From: Halogranum amylolyticum
GTDB lineage: Archaea; Halobacteriota; Halobacteria; Halobacteriales; Haloferacaceae
Direction of reading: 5' to 3'
DNA: 64,000 nt
Assembly: GCF_900110465.1 (NCBI RefSeq)
Contig: NZ_FODV01000005.1
Location: 186,001-250,000 of the forward strand
Below the pieces are notes generated by a model. That model was not told where the DNA came from and did not search any database. It was given only the letters and a program-made list of their open reading frames with translations. Position numbers and translations under genes: made by a program. This document shows positions 53,324 to 63,322 of the stretch, one piece after another (within the stretch, counting starts at the first letter, position 1; each line of letters begins with the position of its first letter).

Positions 53324-55696
53324 GTGACCTGGAAGTCGGTGTTCGGCCACGCGGAGCCGTATCCGGAGCAGGCAGAGGGGATCGAGACCACCATCGAGAC
53401 CGCATCACGCGGCGGGTTCACGGTGCTCGAAGGCGCCTGCGGCACTGGCAAGACCATGCTCGCGCTCACCGCGGGCATCGACCGCGTACGCGATCCCGAC
53501 TCCGACTACGAGCGAGTGGTCGTCCTCACGAGCGTCAAACAGCAACTGCGACAGTTCGAGGACGACCTCCGGACGATAAACGAGAACCTCCCCGACGACT
53601 GGCGACCCGTCTCCGGGTTGACGCTCGTCGGCAAGGCCGACGTCTGTCCCTACAGTCGCGAGCGCGTCGCCGGTGTCGACGAGACGAACGTCTACGACCG
53701 CTGTGAGGGACTCCGCGAGCGGACGCGAAACCTCGTCGGCGACGGCGGCGACACCACCGCGGCGTCGCTCGTCTCGCAGGCGCGACAGGCCCAGACCGGC
53801 CTCGCCGACTCGGGGGCGGGCGGCCCGGACTACCTCGAGACTGCGGGCGATCCGACGCCCTACCTTCCAGAGACCCCCGAGTACGGCGACACGGAGTTCT
53901 GCCCCTTCTACGCGCAGTTCCTCGACGACCTGCCGGAGGACGGCGACCCCGTCGAGGCGGTGCCGTTCGACTTCGCCGACCGGGGGCTGCTCGAACCCGA
54001 CGACCTCGTGTCGCTGTCGGCGGGGTTCGGAACCTGTCCGCATTCGATGATGGGGGCGGTTCTCCCTCACGTCGAAGTCGTCGTCGGCAACTACTACCAC
54101 GCGTTCGACCCGACGACGGCGTCGACGTTCACCGGTGCGCTTCTCGACGACTCGACGTTCCTCGTCTGCGACGAGGCGCACATGCTGGAACCGCGGGTCC
54201 GCGACCTCGTCAGCGACGCTGTCGGCGACGTGAGTCTCCGTGACGCCGAGTCCGAACTGACACGCGTCATCCAGCCCCTCGAGTTCGACGACGAGAGCGC
54301 GACGTCGACGGCCGACGCCGATCTCGTTCGCGCGGAACTCGAGGAGTCGGACGTCACGCTCGCCGAACTGAAGGAGCTCCGGCAGTTCCTCGACGACCTG
54401 CGCGAGGAACTGGACCGCCGAGTGAAAGCACAGCTCGACCGCGTCCAACCCGACTGGCGGGCCGACCTGACGCGACTGGAGGACCACGAACTCCCGCTTC
54501 GAGACCCCGAGGAACCCGCGACCGACGAGATAACCGAGTGGGCACAGGATGCGGGGTACGACGGCGGCGTCTGGGCGCGTGCCGAGATACTCGGCTCCGT
54601 CGTCGCACGGGTGCTGAACTCCGCCGAGGAGGAGGACAAGAAACGCGCTACACCCGGCGTCGGCCGCGTCCTCGGCGAGTGGTACCGGCAGGACCACGAG
54701 CGATACTTCCGCGAGATCGAGTTGGAGCGGACGTGGGACGAGACACAGCCCCCCGACTCGTGGCGACGGGCCTACAACGCGCGTCTCGCACTCCACAATT
54801 GCGTGCCGAGCGACGCCATCGGCAGCCAGTTGGCCGAGTTCGGAGGTGGCGTGTTGATGAGCGCGACGCTCGAACCGCTCGACGTGTTCCGTCGCGTCTC
54901 CGGCCTCGACTATCTGGAGGAGGAGGGACGGCCGGTCGTCGAGCGGACGTTCGGACTGGGGTTCCCTCCGGAGAACCGTGCGAGTTTCGCCGTCGACGCG
55001 CCGAAGTTCACCTACGGCAACCGAGGGTCGCCGGGCGAGGAGAACGCGACGCGGCAGGTGTACGCCGACGCGGTCTGTGAGGTGGCCCGTCGTTCTGGAA
55101 ACGTCCTCGTCGGGATGCCGAGCTACAGCGAGGCTGAGTGGATCGCGGGCGTCCTCCGCGACCGACTCGACAAACCCGTGCTCGTCGACGAGTCGAGCGA
55201 CGACGTCGTCACCGAGTCGCTGAAGACGGAGTTCTTCGGCGGCGACGACAAGGTGCTCGTGACCAGCCTCCGAGGAACGCTCACGGAGGGTGTCGACTAC
55301 CGCGGCGACCGTCTCGCGGCTGCCGTCGTCTGCGGCGTCCCCATCATCAACACGTCGAGTCCACGGACGAGAGCCGTCAAGACGGCGTACGACCGGGAGT
55401 TCGGATCGGTGCCCGCGAGCGACGCGGGTAGTGGTTCGCAGGGCGGGGCAGCGTCCCGAAGCGGGTTCGAGACGGCGCTGACAGTGCCGGCTGTCCGGAA
55501 GGCGCGGCAGGCGATCGGTCGGGTCATCCGGGGGGCCGACGAAGTGGGCGTCCGCGTGTTCGTCGACGCCCGCTACGCCCGCGACTCGTGGAACAGCGTC
55601 CGCGAGTACCTCCCCGCCCAGGAGCGCGAGGAGTTCACCGCCGTCAGTACGGACATGCTGTCGTTCGCCCTCGATCAGTTCTGGGACGACCGCTGA
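53324..55696 (+). CDS. Rad3/XPD-type DNA helicase
   Basis: A 790-residue superfamily 2 helicase of the Rad3/XPD/DinG group. Walker A is [13 protein letters not shown], the DEAH box is VCDEAHML, and motif VI is [19 protein letters not shown]. Four Cys ([31 protein letters not shown]) fit the family's [4Fe-4S] cluster. It unwinds DNA 5' to 3' in repair. GTG 53324 gives the family start [28 protein letters not shown] at about 53290-53301 lies at -27. An ATG at 53300 opens a short out-of-frame peptide. Confidence 0.9.
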   Translation: MTWKSVFGHAEPYPEQAEGIETTIETASRGGFTVLEGACGTGKTMLALTAGIDRVRDPDSDYERVVVLTSVKQQLRQFEDDLRTINENLPDDWRPVSGLTLVGKADVCPYSRERVAGVDETNVYDRCEGLRERTRNLVGDGGDTTAASLVSQARQAQTGLADSGAGGPDYLETAGDPTPYLPETPEYGDTEFCPFYAQFLDDLPEDGDPVEAVPFDFADRGLLEPDDLVSLSAGFGTCPHSMMGAVLPHVEVVVGNYYHAFDPTTASTFTGALLDDSTFLVCDEAHMLEPRVRDLVSDAVGDVSLRDAESELTRVIQPLEFDDESATSTADADLVRAELEESDVTLAELKELRQFLDDLREELDRRVKAQLDRVQPDWRADLTRLEDHELPLRDPEEPATDEITEWAQDAGYDGGVWARAEILGSVVARVLNSAEEEDKKRATPGVGRVLGEWYRQDHERYFREIELERTWDETQPPDSWRRAYNARLALHNCVPSDAIGSQLAEFGGGVLMSATLEPLDVFRRVSGLDYLEEEGRPVVERTFGLGFPPENRASFAVDAPKFTYGNRGSPGEENATRQVYADAVCEVARRSGNVLVGMPSYSEAEWIAGVLRDRLDKPVLVDESSDDVVTESLKTEFFGGDDKVLVTSLRGTLTEGVDYRGDRLAAAVVCGVPIINTSSPRTRAVKTAYDREFGSVPASDAGSGSQGGAASRSGFETALTVPAVRKARQAIGRVIRGADEVGVRVFVDARYARDSWNSVREYLPAQEREEFTAVSTDMLSFALDQFWDDR

Positions 55697-55829
55697 CCCG
55701 CGCGCCGGACTTGCCGGGTACGAGGACGTCCGCAACTACGACGGGTCGTGGACCGAGTGGGGGAACCTCATCCGGTCGCCCATCGCGGTCGGCGAGGAGG
55801 ACGAGGAGAACGAGGAGAACGATGACTGA
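55692..55829 (+). pseudogene. Remnant of a thiosulfate sulfurtransferase (rhodanese) 3' end
   Basis: In the frame ending at TGA 55827-55829 the sequence reads [18 protein letters not shown] followed by LIRSPIAVG and an acidic tail. That is the characteristic C-terminus of two-domain rhodaneses, including the conserved YDGSWxEW motif. Only about 46 codons remain, beginning inside the end of the helicase gene; the catalytic Cys domain is missing. This is a leftover from a deletion that brought the helicase gene next to the rhodanese end. Confidence 0.75.
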
Positions 55830-55850
55830 ACGGTCTCGGCGACAGAACCG

Positions 55851-56888
55851 TCAGGGAAGCAGGAAGTAGAAGAAGACGAGATAGCTCCCGACCAGGATGC
55901 CGCCGTCGACGCGGGTGACGTCCCGGTTGCGGAGCATGAGTGCGATGACCCCGAAGGTGAAACCGATGAGCACCGGGAAGTCGAACGTGATCGTGTCGAC
56001 CGGAACCTTCAGTGGCACCATCAGGGCGAGGGCGCCCAGTACGGCGAGGATGTTGTAGATGTTCGATCCGACGACGTTGCCGATGCTGAACTCGGACTCG
56101 CCGCGTATCGCACTGACGACCGAGGCGGCGAGTTCCGGGAGCGACGTCCCGAAGGCGAGGACGGTCAGACCGACGAACCGGGGGCCGAAACCGAGTTCGA
56201 CGAGCGCCCCCTGTCCGCCTTGGATGAGCCACCGCGACCCGAGGAGGAGGAGGAGGAGACCACCGGCGAGTCGCAGCGCGTCCGCGAGTCGGGGGTCGAC
56301 CTCTTCGTCGAGGTCGACCTCGTCGGACTCGACGGGACCCTCGGACTGGCGCATCCGATGGAACAGGTAGGCGGTAAACGCCGCCAAGAGGAGGAGAAAG
56401 ACGCCGCCGTCGAACCGCCCGAGTCGTCCGTCGAGACCCAGTCCGACGAGCACCACGGCAGCAGCGACCATGAAGGGGACGTGCTCTTTGAACACGGCGT
56501 CGTCGACCGAGAGCGGTCGGATGAGGGCGGCGATGCCGAGGACGAGACCGATGTTGGCGATGTTCGATCCGACGATAGCGCCGAGTCCGAGACTCGACGA
56601 GTGGTCGATACCCGAGAGGATGGCGACGAACAGTTCGGGCGTGGTCGTCGCGAAGGCGACGACGGTGATGCCGACGATGGCGGCTCTGAGCCCGAACCCG
56701 AGCGCGAGTCGAGCCGCGCCGTCGACGAGCAGTTCCGCACCGAGATAGAGCAGTACGATCCCTGCGAGCAAGTAAAGCGAGTGCGTCGAGAGCAGTACGT
56801 CGGTCGCCGACGTCGCGACGCCGGACTGGAGTAACGACGTCGCGTCGGCGGAGACGAGATCGGTTGGGAGACCACCGTAGCGGAACAT
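55851..56888 (-). CDS. Calcium/sodium:cation antiporter (CaCA, YrbG-type)
   Basis: A 345-residue protein of two five-helix repeats. The alpha-1 repeat has GITVVAFATTTPELFVA and GAIVGSNIANIGLVLG, the alpha-2 repeat has GLTVLAFGTSLPELAAS and GNVVGSNIYNILAVLG; the Glu in each PE pair binds the cation. An acidic loop (ESDEVDLDEEVD) lies between the halves. ATG 56888 is favoured by GATTTATGG (minus strand, 56912-56920) at -27; an ATG at 56915 lies within that box. Confidence 0.92.
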   Translation of the reverse strand: MFRYGGLPTDLVSADATSLLQSGVATSATDVLLSTHSLYLLAGIVLLYLGAELLVDGAARLALGFGLRAAIVGITVVAFATTTPELFVAILSGIDHSSSLGLGAIVGSNIANIGLVLGIAALIRPLSVDDAVFKEHVPFMVAAAVVLVGLGLDGRLGRFDGGVFLLLLAAFTAYLFHRMRQSEGPVESDEVDLDEEVDPRLADALRLAGGLLLLLLGSRWLIQGGQGALVELGFGPRFVGLTVLAFGTSLPELAASVVSAIRGESEFSIGNVVGSNIYNILAVLGALALMVPLKVPVDTITFDFPVLIGFTFGVIALMLRNRDVTRVDGGILVGSYLVFFYFLLP

Positions 56889-57019
56889 TACCGTCGGTAG
56901 TCGACAGGAGGCCATAAATCCGGCGTGTCGAGTATCACAACCAACAACGCGAGTGTGTGAAACGAGAACACCCCACACGGTCCGGGCGGCGAGCGAATCC
57001 GGCGAGAGTGACCAACCGT

Positions 57020-57205
57020 TCAGTCGGCGTTCCAGGCGTTTCGGCAGTCGTCGCTACAGAAGTGGTGGTGTCGGATGCGGTCGTCTTCGACCTCGGTGAC
57101 GACGCGATGTGTCGGCGACTGGACGATCTTCGTCCCACAGGTGGCACACTCCGGGGCCGTGCTCTCGTCGACGTCCTCACCGAGCTCTGACGTGGGGTCA
57201 ACCAT
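57020..57205 (-). CDS. Small TRASH-like zinc-binding protein (61 aa)
   Basis: A 61-residue acidic protein with PECATCGTKIVQSPTHRVV and HHHFCSDDCRNAW. The CxxC...CxxxC arrangement is a treble-clef zinc site like the TRASH/MYM group, sometimes used for metal sensing. No neighbouring metal gene except the CaCA antiporter 132 nt downstream on the same strand. Confidence 0.72.
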   Translation of the reverse strand: MVDPTSELGEDVDESTAPECATCGTKIVQSPTHRVVTEVEDDRIRHHHFCSDDCRNAWNAD

Positions 57206-57356
57206 GCTTCGGTACTCTGGGTTCCCATCGCACTTGAATCCGACTTCGACGGCAGTTTTCGGTCGGTAGCGACAGGTAGGTCTCGCTACGTTCGGCTATA
57301 GAGTGCTCTTAGTAGCGATTATGTAGTGACGGCCGAATCTCTATACCGAGTTAGCT

Positions 57357-57569
57357 ATGTCAGGAGCCGACACGGAGTTCACTCGGGCGGGTCGTCGGAC
57401 GGAGACGCGGACCGGACGGGAGTTCGACCTCCACAGCGTCGTCGTCAGCTACGAGGACGGCCCCGACGAGTGTACCATCTATCCCCGTCGTCTCGGTTGT
57501 TACGAGCGGACCGCCACGTGGCTCACGGCGAACGTCGACTGTTTCGTCGACCTCGCGGACGCCCGGTAG
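57357..57569 (+). CDS. Small conserved haloarchaeal protein (DUF7511-like, 70 aa)
   Basis: A 70-residue protein whose core LHSVVVSYEDGPDECTIYP is strongly conserved in haloarchaeal micro-proteins (I believe DUF7511). Function unknown. An AATCTCTATACC box lies at about 57336-57347 before ATG 57357. Confidence 0.68.
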   Translation: MSGADTEFTRAGRRTETRTGREFDLHSVVVSYEDGPDECTIYPRRLGCYERTATWLTANVDCFVDLADAR

Positions 57570-57606
57570 GTCGGAGTCCGTCCGCCAGCGTCTGTCGCGT
57601 CGACGG

Positions 57607-59349
57607 TCAGTCCGTCGACTGTCCGACGTCCGACAGCGTCTGTTGGACCGCCTCCTCGCCGACGGCGGCCGCCAGCGCCTCGAACCCCCGTCGGACCGAC
57701 CGGTCGCCCGCGTTGGCGACGAGACGGGAGACGATGAACTCCGGCGTCGACTTGCCGACCGTGCCGAACCGCGGCTGGTAGTCGACCCGGAGCGCGAGCT
57801 CCTGCGTCAATCCCTCGGCGAAGATGCCGTCGATGCGCGCCTCCGACGGCAGCGGGCTGAGTTCGTCGGCGAGGTGGGTGACGTACACCCCGAGCGCGCC
57901 GCGGTCGACCGTCAGTTGGACCAACCCGTTGAGCAGGTCTGCGGCCCGCCCCGGTTCCGTGATCGCCTCGAACTCGTCGACGAGCATCAGCGCCCGCCCC
58001 TCGTCGGTCAGTGGCGGGACGATGGACTTCAGCGTCGACTCCAGCACGCCGGCGTTGAAACTGGCGTGCCGGCGGTGGAAGACGACGGTGTCGAACCGCC
58101 CTACCTCCGCCGACGACGCGGGGACGGGCAGCCCCATCGCGGTCAACAGCGTCACCTGGCACAGCGTCTCCAGCAGCGTCGTCTTCCCGCCGGAGTTCGC
58201 CCCCGTGAGGACGGAGACGCGGTCACCCGACGGCGGGGCGTTCGCGACTCCCCTCACACCGTGCTCGCCGACGCCGTAGGTGACGGGTTGGACCTCGCCC
58301 TCCAGCAGCAGGTTCCGAGCGTCGACGACCGCGAGTCCGTCGTCGACGAGCGTCGGCCGTCGGAGGTCGTGGGCGACCGCAAACCGCGCAAGCGAGAGGG
58401 AGAAGGCGATGTCGTCGACGGCTGCGACGGCGGCGTCGACGTCCCCGCGGGCCGTCTCGACCGCCTCCGCGAGGTCGGCACGCACCGTCGCTTCCCGGCG
58501 TTCGACCCGCTCGTCGAGGTCCGCCGCCAACGCCCGCAGCGTCGTGCTCACGAAGTCCGCCGCGTCCACCGGGTCGTCGGCAGCGGCGCTCCGAACCTCG
58601 CCACGAGTGAGCTCCGTTTCGCGGGCGACGTACTCGGCGACGCCGTTCTCGAAGTCGTCGAGGCTTCGGACGCCCGAGTCGCGGACGGTGTCGAGGACGT
58701 CGAAGGCGCTGTTGCTGAGCGTCTCCGCCTCCTCGTGTTTCGCGCGCAGTCGGTCGAGCTCGTCGTCGGCACCGTCGACGACGCGGCCGTCCTCGACGTA
58801 GCCGAGCGCACCCGCCGCCTCCCGGAGCGCGTCGGGGTCGACGTCGTCGAGGGCGGCGAACGCGCCGCCGCTCAGCCCCGCCTCTCGGAGGGCGAGTGCG
58901 GCCTCGACGGCGGCGCGTTCGGTCCCCCCACGCTCGTCGTAGCGGGCGAACGCGTCGAGCACCGTCTCGCGGTCGTCTTCGTCCAACTCCTTCCACGCCG
59001 CCGTCGCGTCGAGCACTTCGTCGAGTCGCGACTCGACGGCCGCGCGGTCGGTCAACGGCGTCAACACGCGGATCCGGTCTGCGGCGTGGTCGGTGACGGC
59101 GTACTCGCCGGCGAGCGACAGCAGTTCGTCGTAGACGCTGCGGGCATCGGACGTACCGAGCGTCGCCATCCCCGCGTCCCCGTTCGCTCGCCGGAGGATG
59201 CGGGTCGCTCGTCCACGAGAGACCCCCGCGTCGGCCAGCGCGCGGATGTCGGCCGACTCGATTGCTTCGAGGGCCGCCTCGGTGCCGAGCGTCTGGCGGA
59301 GGCGTTCGCTCGTCTTCGGCCCGACTCCCCAGTAGTCCTCCAGTCGCAT
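57607..59349 (-). CDS. MutS-family ATPase with N-terminal HhH domain
   Basis: A 580-residue protein. Residues 1-55 hold a helix-hairpin-helix (YWGVGPKTSERLRQTLG). The middle 300 residues form the MutS core and clamp helices. The C-terminal ATPase has Walker A LTGANSGGKTTLLETL, Walker B ALMLVDEFEAITEPG and VYVTHLADEL. It lacks the mismatch-recognition domain I, so it is an archaeal MutS-like protein (MutS2/MutS5 type) rather than a canonical repair MutS. ATG 59349. Confidence 0.85.
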   Translation of the reverse strand: MRLEDYWGVGPKTSERLRQTLGTEAALEAIESADIRALADAGVSRGRATRILRRANGDAGMATLGTSDARSVYDELLSLAGEYAVTDHAADRIRVLTPLTDRAAVESRLDEVLDATAAWKELDEDDRETVLDAFARYDERGGTERAAVEAALALREAGLSGGAFAALDDVDPDALREAAGALGYVEDGRVVDGADDELDRLRAKHEEAETLSNSAFDVLDTVRDSGVRSLDDFENGVAEYVARETELTRGEVRSAAADDPVDAADFVSTTLRALAADLDERVERREATVRADLAEAVETARGDVDAAVAAVDDIAFSLSLARFAVAHDLRRPTLVDDGLAVVDARNLLLEGEVQPVTYGVGEHGVRGVANAPPSGDRVSVLTGANSGGKTTLLETLCQVTLLTAMGLPVPASSAEVGRFDTVVFHRRHASFNAGVLESTLKSIVPPLTDEGRALMLVDEFEAITEPGRAADLLNGLVQLTVDRGALGVYVTHLADELSPLPSEARIDGIFAEGLTQELALRVDYQPRFGTVGKSTPEFIVSRLVANAGDRSVRRGFEALAAAVGEEAVQQTLSDVGQSTD

Positions 59350-59425
59350 ACCCGTCTCTGACGTCGCCCCGGGCTTAGTGGTTACCTGTCGCTCGTCGCA
59401 ATGGGTCGGCCGACAAGAGTCGTCG

Positions 59426-59656
59426 CTATCGGACGGGGACGGTCTCGGTCGCCCGCTCCGAGCAGTCGGCGAGGATTCGTGCGAGGAGTCGGACGGCCTC
59501 TTCGTGACGGTCTCGAGACTCGCGCAGCGCCATCGGTGTCACTCCGAGGGCGGCGTACGGTTCGAGATCCGCCGGCGTCGCGACTCCACTCTCGGCGTAC
59601 TCCTCGGCGACCTGCACGAGGAGCGTGTGGAGGTGGATCAGTTCGTTCTTCTTCAC
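59426..59656 (-). CDS. UPF0058-family protein
   Basis: A 76-residue helical protein starting at GTG 59656: KKNELIHLHTLLVQVAEEY, then the conserved YAALGVTPMALRESRDRHEE. This matches UPF0058, small archaeal proteins of unknown role. Confidence 0.8.
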   Translation of the reverse strand: MKKNELIHLHTLLVQVAEEYAESGVATPADLEPYAALGVTPMALRESRDRHEEAVRLLARILADCSERATETVPVR

Positions 59657-59813
59657 TGTGATGCACGTACGTGCTCAGATGGCCTAAGTGGCACGGTACC
59701 CCCTCTTGAGAAGGAGTTTACTCTCTCTGAGAGTGTGAGAGAATCTCCGACTGGCGGTCGGATGGGGAATAGGTCGAACGGAAGAACGGTCGAGCGGGGC
59801 GCAGATCACCGGT

Positions 59814-60614
59814 CTACCACCGGCCGACGAGCGACTCGAACCGCTCGCGGTCGTGGCCGTAGAGGACGGCGGCGTCGTGGCGGCGTTCCAGCTCCTTCAG
59901 CGTCTGGAGGCTCTCGAACCAGTCGCGTTCGCTCCAGAGGAGACCCGGGCCGAGCGGCACCTCCTCGGCGTAGTTGGCGTCGACGTAACACTCGTCGCCG
60001 GCGACGAGCAGCGTCTCGTCGTCCGGCAGATCGACCTTCGCGCCGAGCACGCCGGGCGTGTGTCCCGGCAGGTGGAGGAGTTCGACCCCGTCGACGAGCG
60101 TCCGGCGGTGGCGGTGGACGACCTCCCAGTTCAGGTCGTGGTCGAAGTCGCTCGCGAGGTAGGCGATCGAGCCCTCGGTCGTCTTGGCGCTGTAATAGGC
60201 GAACTTGAGTTCGTCCTCGTGAACGTAGACCGGGACGTCGGTCCCCGCGAACTGTCTGAGACCGCCGGCGTGGTCGAGGTGGAGATGGCTCGTCACGACG
60301 GCGTCGACGTCGTCGAGCGAGTAGCCGACGTCGTTCAGGTCGTCCTCGAGGCGGTGTTCGCCGGCGTCGACGTGTTCGAAGGCGTCGTAGAGCGGTTTTG
60401 GCCAGTACCCGTCGCCCGCGTCGGGGTGCGACCCGGTGTCCCAGAGGATCGTCGCCTCGGGGTGGTCGACGACGGCGTTCCAGACGACGAACTCGACGAT
60501 CTCGTGGTCGGGGTTGGGGTTCTCGGCGTCGGCCATCGCGTAGCCGTCGACGACGTAGTTCCTGTCGGCGTGGACGCGGCCGCGGTCGACGAGCGTGACC
60601 GAGATGTCGGACAT
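59814..60614 (-). CDS. Metallo-beta-lactamase-fold lactonase, AHL-lactonase-like
   Basis: A 266-residue hydrolase. HLHLDHAGG (His110, His112, Asp114, His115) is the dinuclear zinc motif; LHLPGHTPG, LVAGDECY and VLYGHDRE supply the other ligands. The N-terminal VEFVVWNAVVDHPEATILWD and overall length match N-acyl-homoserine lactonases of the AiiA/AttM group, which open lactone rings of signalling molecules; other lactones are possible. GTTAACTG at about 60639-60646 is near -27 of ATG 60614. Confidence 0.82.
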   Translation of the reverse strand: MSDISVTLVDRGRVHADRNYVVDGYAMADAENPNPDHEIVEFVVWNAVVDHPEATILWDTGSHPDAGDGYWPKPLYDAFEHVDAGEHRLEDDLNDVGYSLDDVDAVVTSHLHLDHAGGLRQFAGTDVPVYVHEDELKFAYYSAKTTEGSIAYLASDFDHDLNWEVVHRHRRTLVDGVELLHLPGHTPGVLGAKVDLPDDETLLVAGDECYVDANYAEEVPLGPGLLWSERDWFESLQTLKELERRHDAAVLYGHDRERFESLVGRW

Positions 60615-60703
60615 AACCCCGGTTCGGACGGGACGAGGTTAACTGTTCGTTCGTTGAGAGACTGGCCCAAACACAAAAACGTCACCCGCGCGTTCGGTCG
60701 CGT

Positions 60704-61066
60704 GTGAGCACGGACGAATCCGCGCCGAGCATGGACGAACCGCGCCCGGCCGAGGGGTGGCCGGACAGCCCTCTGACCACGGACGAAGCCCGAGACCTCC
60801 TCGACGAGGACGTCGTCGCGGTGTGGGTGATGGATCACGACGAAGATACGCGAGAGACGGTCCTCACGAAGAACGACCCCAACGACGCCGTCATCGAGCT
60901 CATCCTCGAGACGTCGACGAACTTCCGGATGTACAGCTACACCCACGGCGTCAACGGGACGGCGTGGATGGACTACGGCGAGACCGAGAAAGGAACCGAC
61001 GGCGCGGAGATGATGCTCGACACGCTGGAGAGCTATCACGTGCTCGTCGGCGACCCGGGTCGCTGA
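60704..61066 (+). CDS. Conserved acidic protein, unknown function (120 aa)
   Basis: GTG 60704 opens a 120-residue soluble protein. DDEAR-like helix (LTTDEARDLLDEDVVAVWVM) is followed by LILETSTNFRMYSYTHGVNG and GAEMMLDTLESYHVLVGDP. It looks like a compact alpha-beta domain common to haloarchaea; I cannot name the family with certainty. ATG 60731 is an alternative start. Confidence 0.65.
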   Translation: MSTDESAPSMDEPRPAEGWPDSPLTTDEARDLLDEDVVAVWVMDHDEDTRETVLTKNDPNDAVIELILETSTNFRMYSYTHGVNGTAWMDYGETEKGTDGAEMMLDTLESYHVLVGDPGR

Positions 61067-61133
61067 ACCGTCGGCAGTCGCAGCGAGGAAAAGCGACGAC
61101 GTCAGGCGGTGACGGAAAAACGGTCACCGCCGC

Positions 61134-61949
61134 TCAGATGACGTTCTGGAGGATGCCGCCGTCGACGGCGAGCGCCTGCCCCGTGACGTTGCGGTTCTGC
61201 GCGTAGAAGACGGCGAGGCGACCCATATCCTCGGGCGTCTGGTCGCGACCGAGCGGGATGACCCGCTCGATGGTGTCGGCGTAGTCCTCCTCCAGCGTCG
61301 GCGTGAGCACCTTGTTCCACATCGGCGTGTCGACGATACCGGGGCAGATGGCGTTCACCGTCACGTCGTCGGGGGCCAGTTCCAGCGAGAGCGACTTGGT
61401 GAGCCCGAGTACGGCGTGCTTCGAGGCGCAGTAGTGGCCCAGTCCGGCCGCGCCGATGGTGCCGGCGATGGAGGCGGTGTTGACGATCGTCCCCTCGGAC
61501 TCTTTGAGATGCGGGATCGCCGCCTGCGAGCAGAGGAACACGCCCTTCACGTTCACGTCCATCACCGAGTCCCACTCGGCCTCTTTCATGTCTTCGACCG
61601 GGTCGACCGTGATGATGCCCGCGTTGTTGACGAGGATGTCCAGTTTCCCGAACTCTTCGACCGTCTCGTCGACGAGCGCCTGCACCTGGTCGGCCTTCGT
61701 CACGTCGCACTCGGCGACGTGACCGCGGCGTCCCTCTGCCTCGATCCTGTCGACGACCTCCCGTGCCCGCGTCGCCCCGCTCACCTCGCGCGAGGACTGC
61801 TGGTTGTACTCCGTGTCGAGGACGTCGACGTCGGCGACGACGACGTCACTCCCCGCGGCGGCGAGTTCGACTGCGATCCCCTCGCCGATCTGTCCGCCCG
61901 CACCGGTCACGATCGAAACTGCTCCCTCGAGTGAGTGTTCGGCTACCAT
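61134..61949 (-). CDS. Short-chain dehydrogenase/reductase, FabG-like
   Basis: A 271-residue NAD(P)H enzyme. SIVTGAGGQIGEGIAVELA is the Rossmann Gly motif, LDILVNNAGIITVDP the NNAG motif, NTASIAG the catalytic Ser and HYCASKHAVLGL the YxxxK pair; AICPGIVDTPM follows. The substrate may be a 3-oxoacyl-CoA/ACP or another alcohol; the acyl-CoA dehydrogenase gene just upstream suits fatty acid metabolism. ATG 61949 has GGGAG 3 nt upstream. An extra segment (LDTEYNQQSSREVSGATRAR) after strand 2 is unusual. Confidence 0.87.
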   Translation of the reverse strand: MVAEHSLEGAVSIVTGAGGQIGEGIAVELAAAGSDVVVADVDVLDTEYNQQSSREVSGATRAREVVDRIEAEGRRGHVAECDVTKADQVQALVDETVEEFGKLDILVNNAGIITVDPVEDMKEAEWDSVMDVNVKGVFLCSQAAIPHLKESEGTIVNTASIAGTIGAAGLGHYCASKHAVLGLTKSLSLELAPDDVTVNAICPGIVDTPMWNKVLTPTLEEDYADTIERVIPLGRDQTPEDMGRLAVFYAQNRNVTGQALAVDGGILQNVI

Positions 61950-62067
61950 AGCTCCCACTGAGAGACGCCAACATACGACATAGTCGTTCGTCGTGTCGAT
62001 CAGGACAGTCTTTCGGAACGGAGTTTCGACGGTCGAGAGAAGCGTCGGTGTCGTCGTCTACCGCCGT

Positions 62068-63216
62068 CTACTGTCGCTGGCGGTAGATGAGGTTGCGCTG
62101 GACCGCGTTGGTCCCCTCGTAGATGACTGGGATACGCACGTCGCGGTAGACGCGGGCGATGCGGCGGTCCGTCAGGTTCGAGCGGCCGCCGTGGAGTTGC
62201 ATCCCGCGTTCGGCACACTGGACGGCCGTCTCGGTCGATTTGGTCTTACAGAGCGCCGCCCAGTAGCCGGCGTTGTCGTGGCCTGCGACCTTCTCGGCGG
62301 CCCGCCAGTTGAGCGCCCGGGCGGACTCGAACTCGATGAGCATGTCGGCGAGGTCGTGTTGGACCGCCTGGAACTCAGAGACGTCGCGACCGAAGGCGCT
62401 GCGGTCGTGGACGAACGCCCACGCCTCCTCGATGGCGGCGGCGGCCATGCCGAGGCCGTGGCCGCCGACGACGACGCGACCGTGGTTGAAGAAGTCCGCG
62501 AGCATGTAGAAGCCGCCGCCCTCGCTCCCGATGAGGTTCTCCTCCGGGACGGCACAGTCGTCGAAGACGATGTGAGCCTGTTTGGAGGCGCGCATCCCCA
62601 TCTTCTCGGGGATGTGTTCGGCCTCGTATCCCTCGGTGTCGGTCTCGACGATGAACATCGAGTAGTTGGAGTAGCGGTCCTCCTTGTCGCCGGTCTTCGC
62701 GTAGACGGTGACCCAGTCGGCCTCGACCCCGTTGCCGATCCAGTACTTCTCGCCGTTGAGCACCCACCCTTCGTCGGTCTTCTCGGCGGTCGTGGTCATC
62801 CCGGCGAGGTCCGACCCCGTCTCGGGTTCCGACACGGCGAGACCGGAGATCTGCTCGTTCTCGGCGACGGGGCGGAGGTACTCCTCCTTCTGTTCCTCCG
62901 ACCCGTACTGTTCGACGATCTCACAGCCGAAACTCGCGAGCTGGAGGGTCAGCGCGATGCCGGCGTCGGCCTTGTAGAACTCCTCGGCGATGGCGAGGAT
63001 CTGTTCGAGGTCGTACCCCTTCCCGCCGTACTCCTCGCTGATGTCTTGGGCGACGAGTCCGGCGTCCATCCCGGCCTCGAGGATCTCCCACGGGTACTCG
63101 CCCGTTCGGTAGTACTCCTCTGCGTTCGGTTCGATGTGCTCGGCCGCGAACTCGCGGGCTTGCTGTTTGACGTCACGGGCGTGTTCGGGGACGACGCTGT
63201 CGTCGAGAAGGTCCAT
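62068..63216 (-). CDS. Acyl-CoA dehydrogenase (second copy)
   Basis: A 382-residue FAD enzyme. LAVSEPETGSDLAGMTTTA and KYWIGNGVEADWVTVY are the FAD/substrate blocks and IPVIYEGTNAVQRNLI the catalytic Glu region. It is clearly diverged from the acd gene at 41771, so it likely handles a different acyl-CoA. GGTATTAAATCG (minus strand, 63238-63249) is a strong TATA box at -27 of ATG 63216. Confidence 0.92.
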   Translation of the reverse strand: MDLLDDSVVPEHARDVKQQAREFAAEHIEPNAEEYYRTGEYPWEILEAGMDAGLVAQDISEEYGGKGYDLEQILAIAEEFYKADAGIALTLQLASFGCEIVEQYGSEEQKEEYLRPVAENEQISGLAVSEPETGSDLAGMTTTAEKTDEGWVLNGEKYWIGNGVEADWVTVYAKTGDKEDRYSNYSMFIVETDTEGYEAEHIPEKMGMRASKQAHIVFDDCAVPEENLIGSEGGGFYMLADFFNHGRVVVGGHGLGMAAAAIEEAWAFVHDRSAFGRDVSEFQAVQHDLADMLIEFESARALNWRAAEKVAGHDNAGYWAALCKTKSTETAVQCAERGMQLHGGRSNLTDRRIARVYRDVRIPVIYEGTNAVQRNLIYRQRQ

Positions 63217-63322
63217 GCAACGTGGGTAGAACCCACACGATTTAATACCAAGTGAAATTCTGTGTCCAGGAAAACGAGTTTATTGTTCCAAGCTGTGAAA
63301 CTGCCGGAGTCGTCGAGTGTCG

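Noticed and set aside
53405-55735. A 776-residue open frame on the minus strand opposite the Rad3/XPD helicase
   Set aside because: Long opposite-strand frames are common in GC-rich haloarchaeal genes; it has no recognisable domains, while the plus strand has all helicase motifs.
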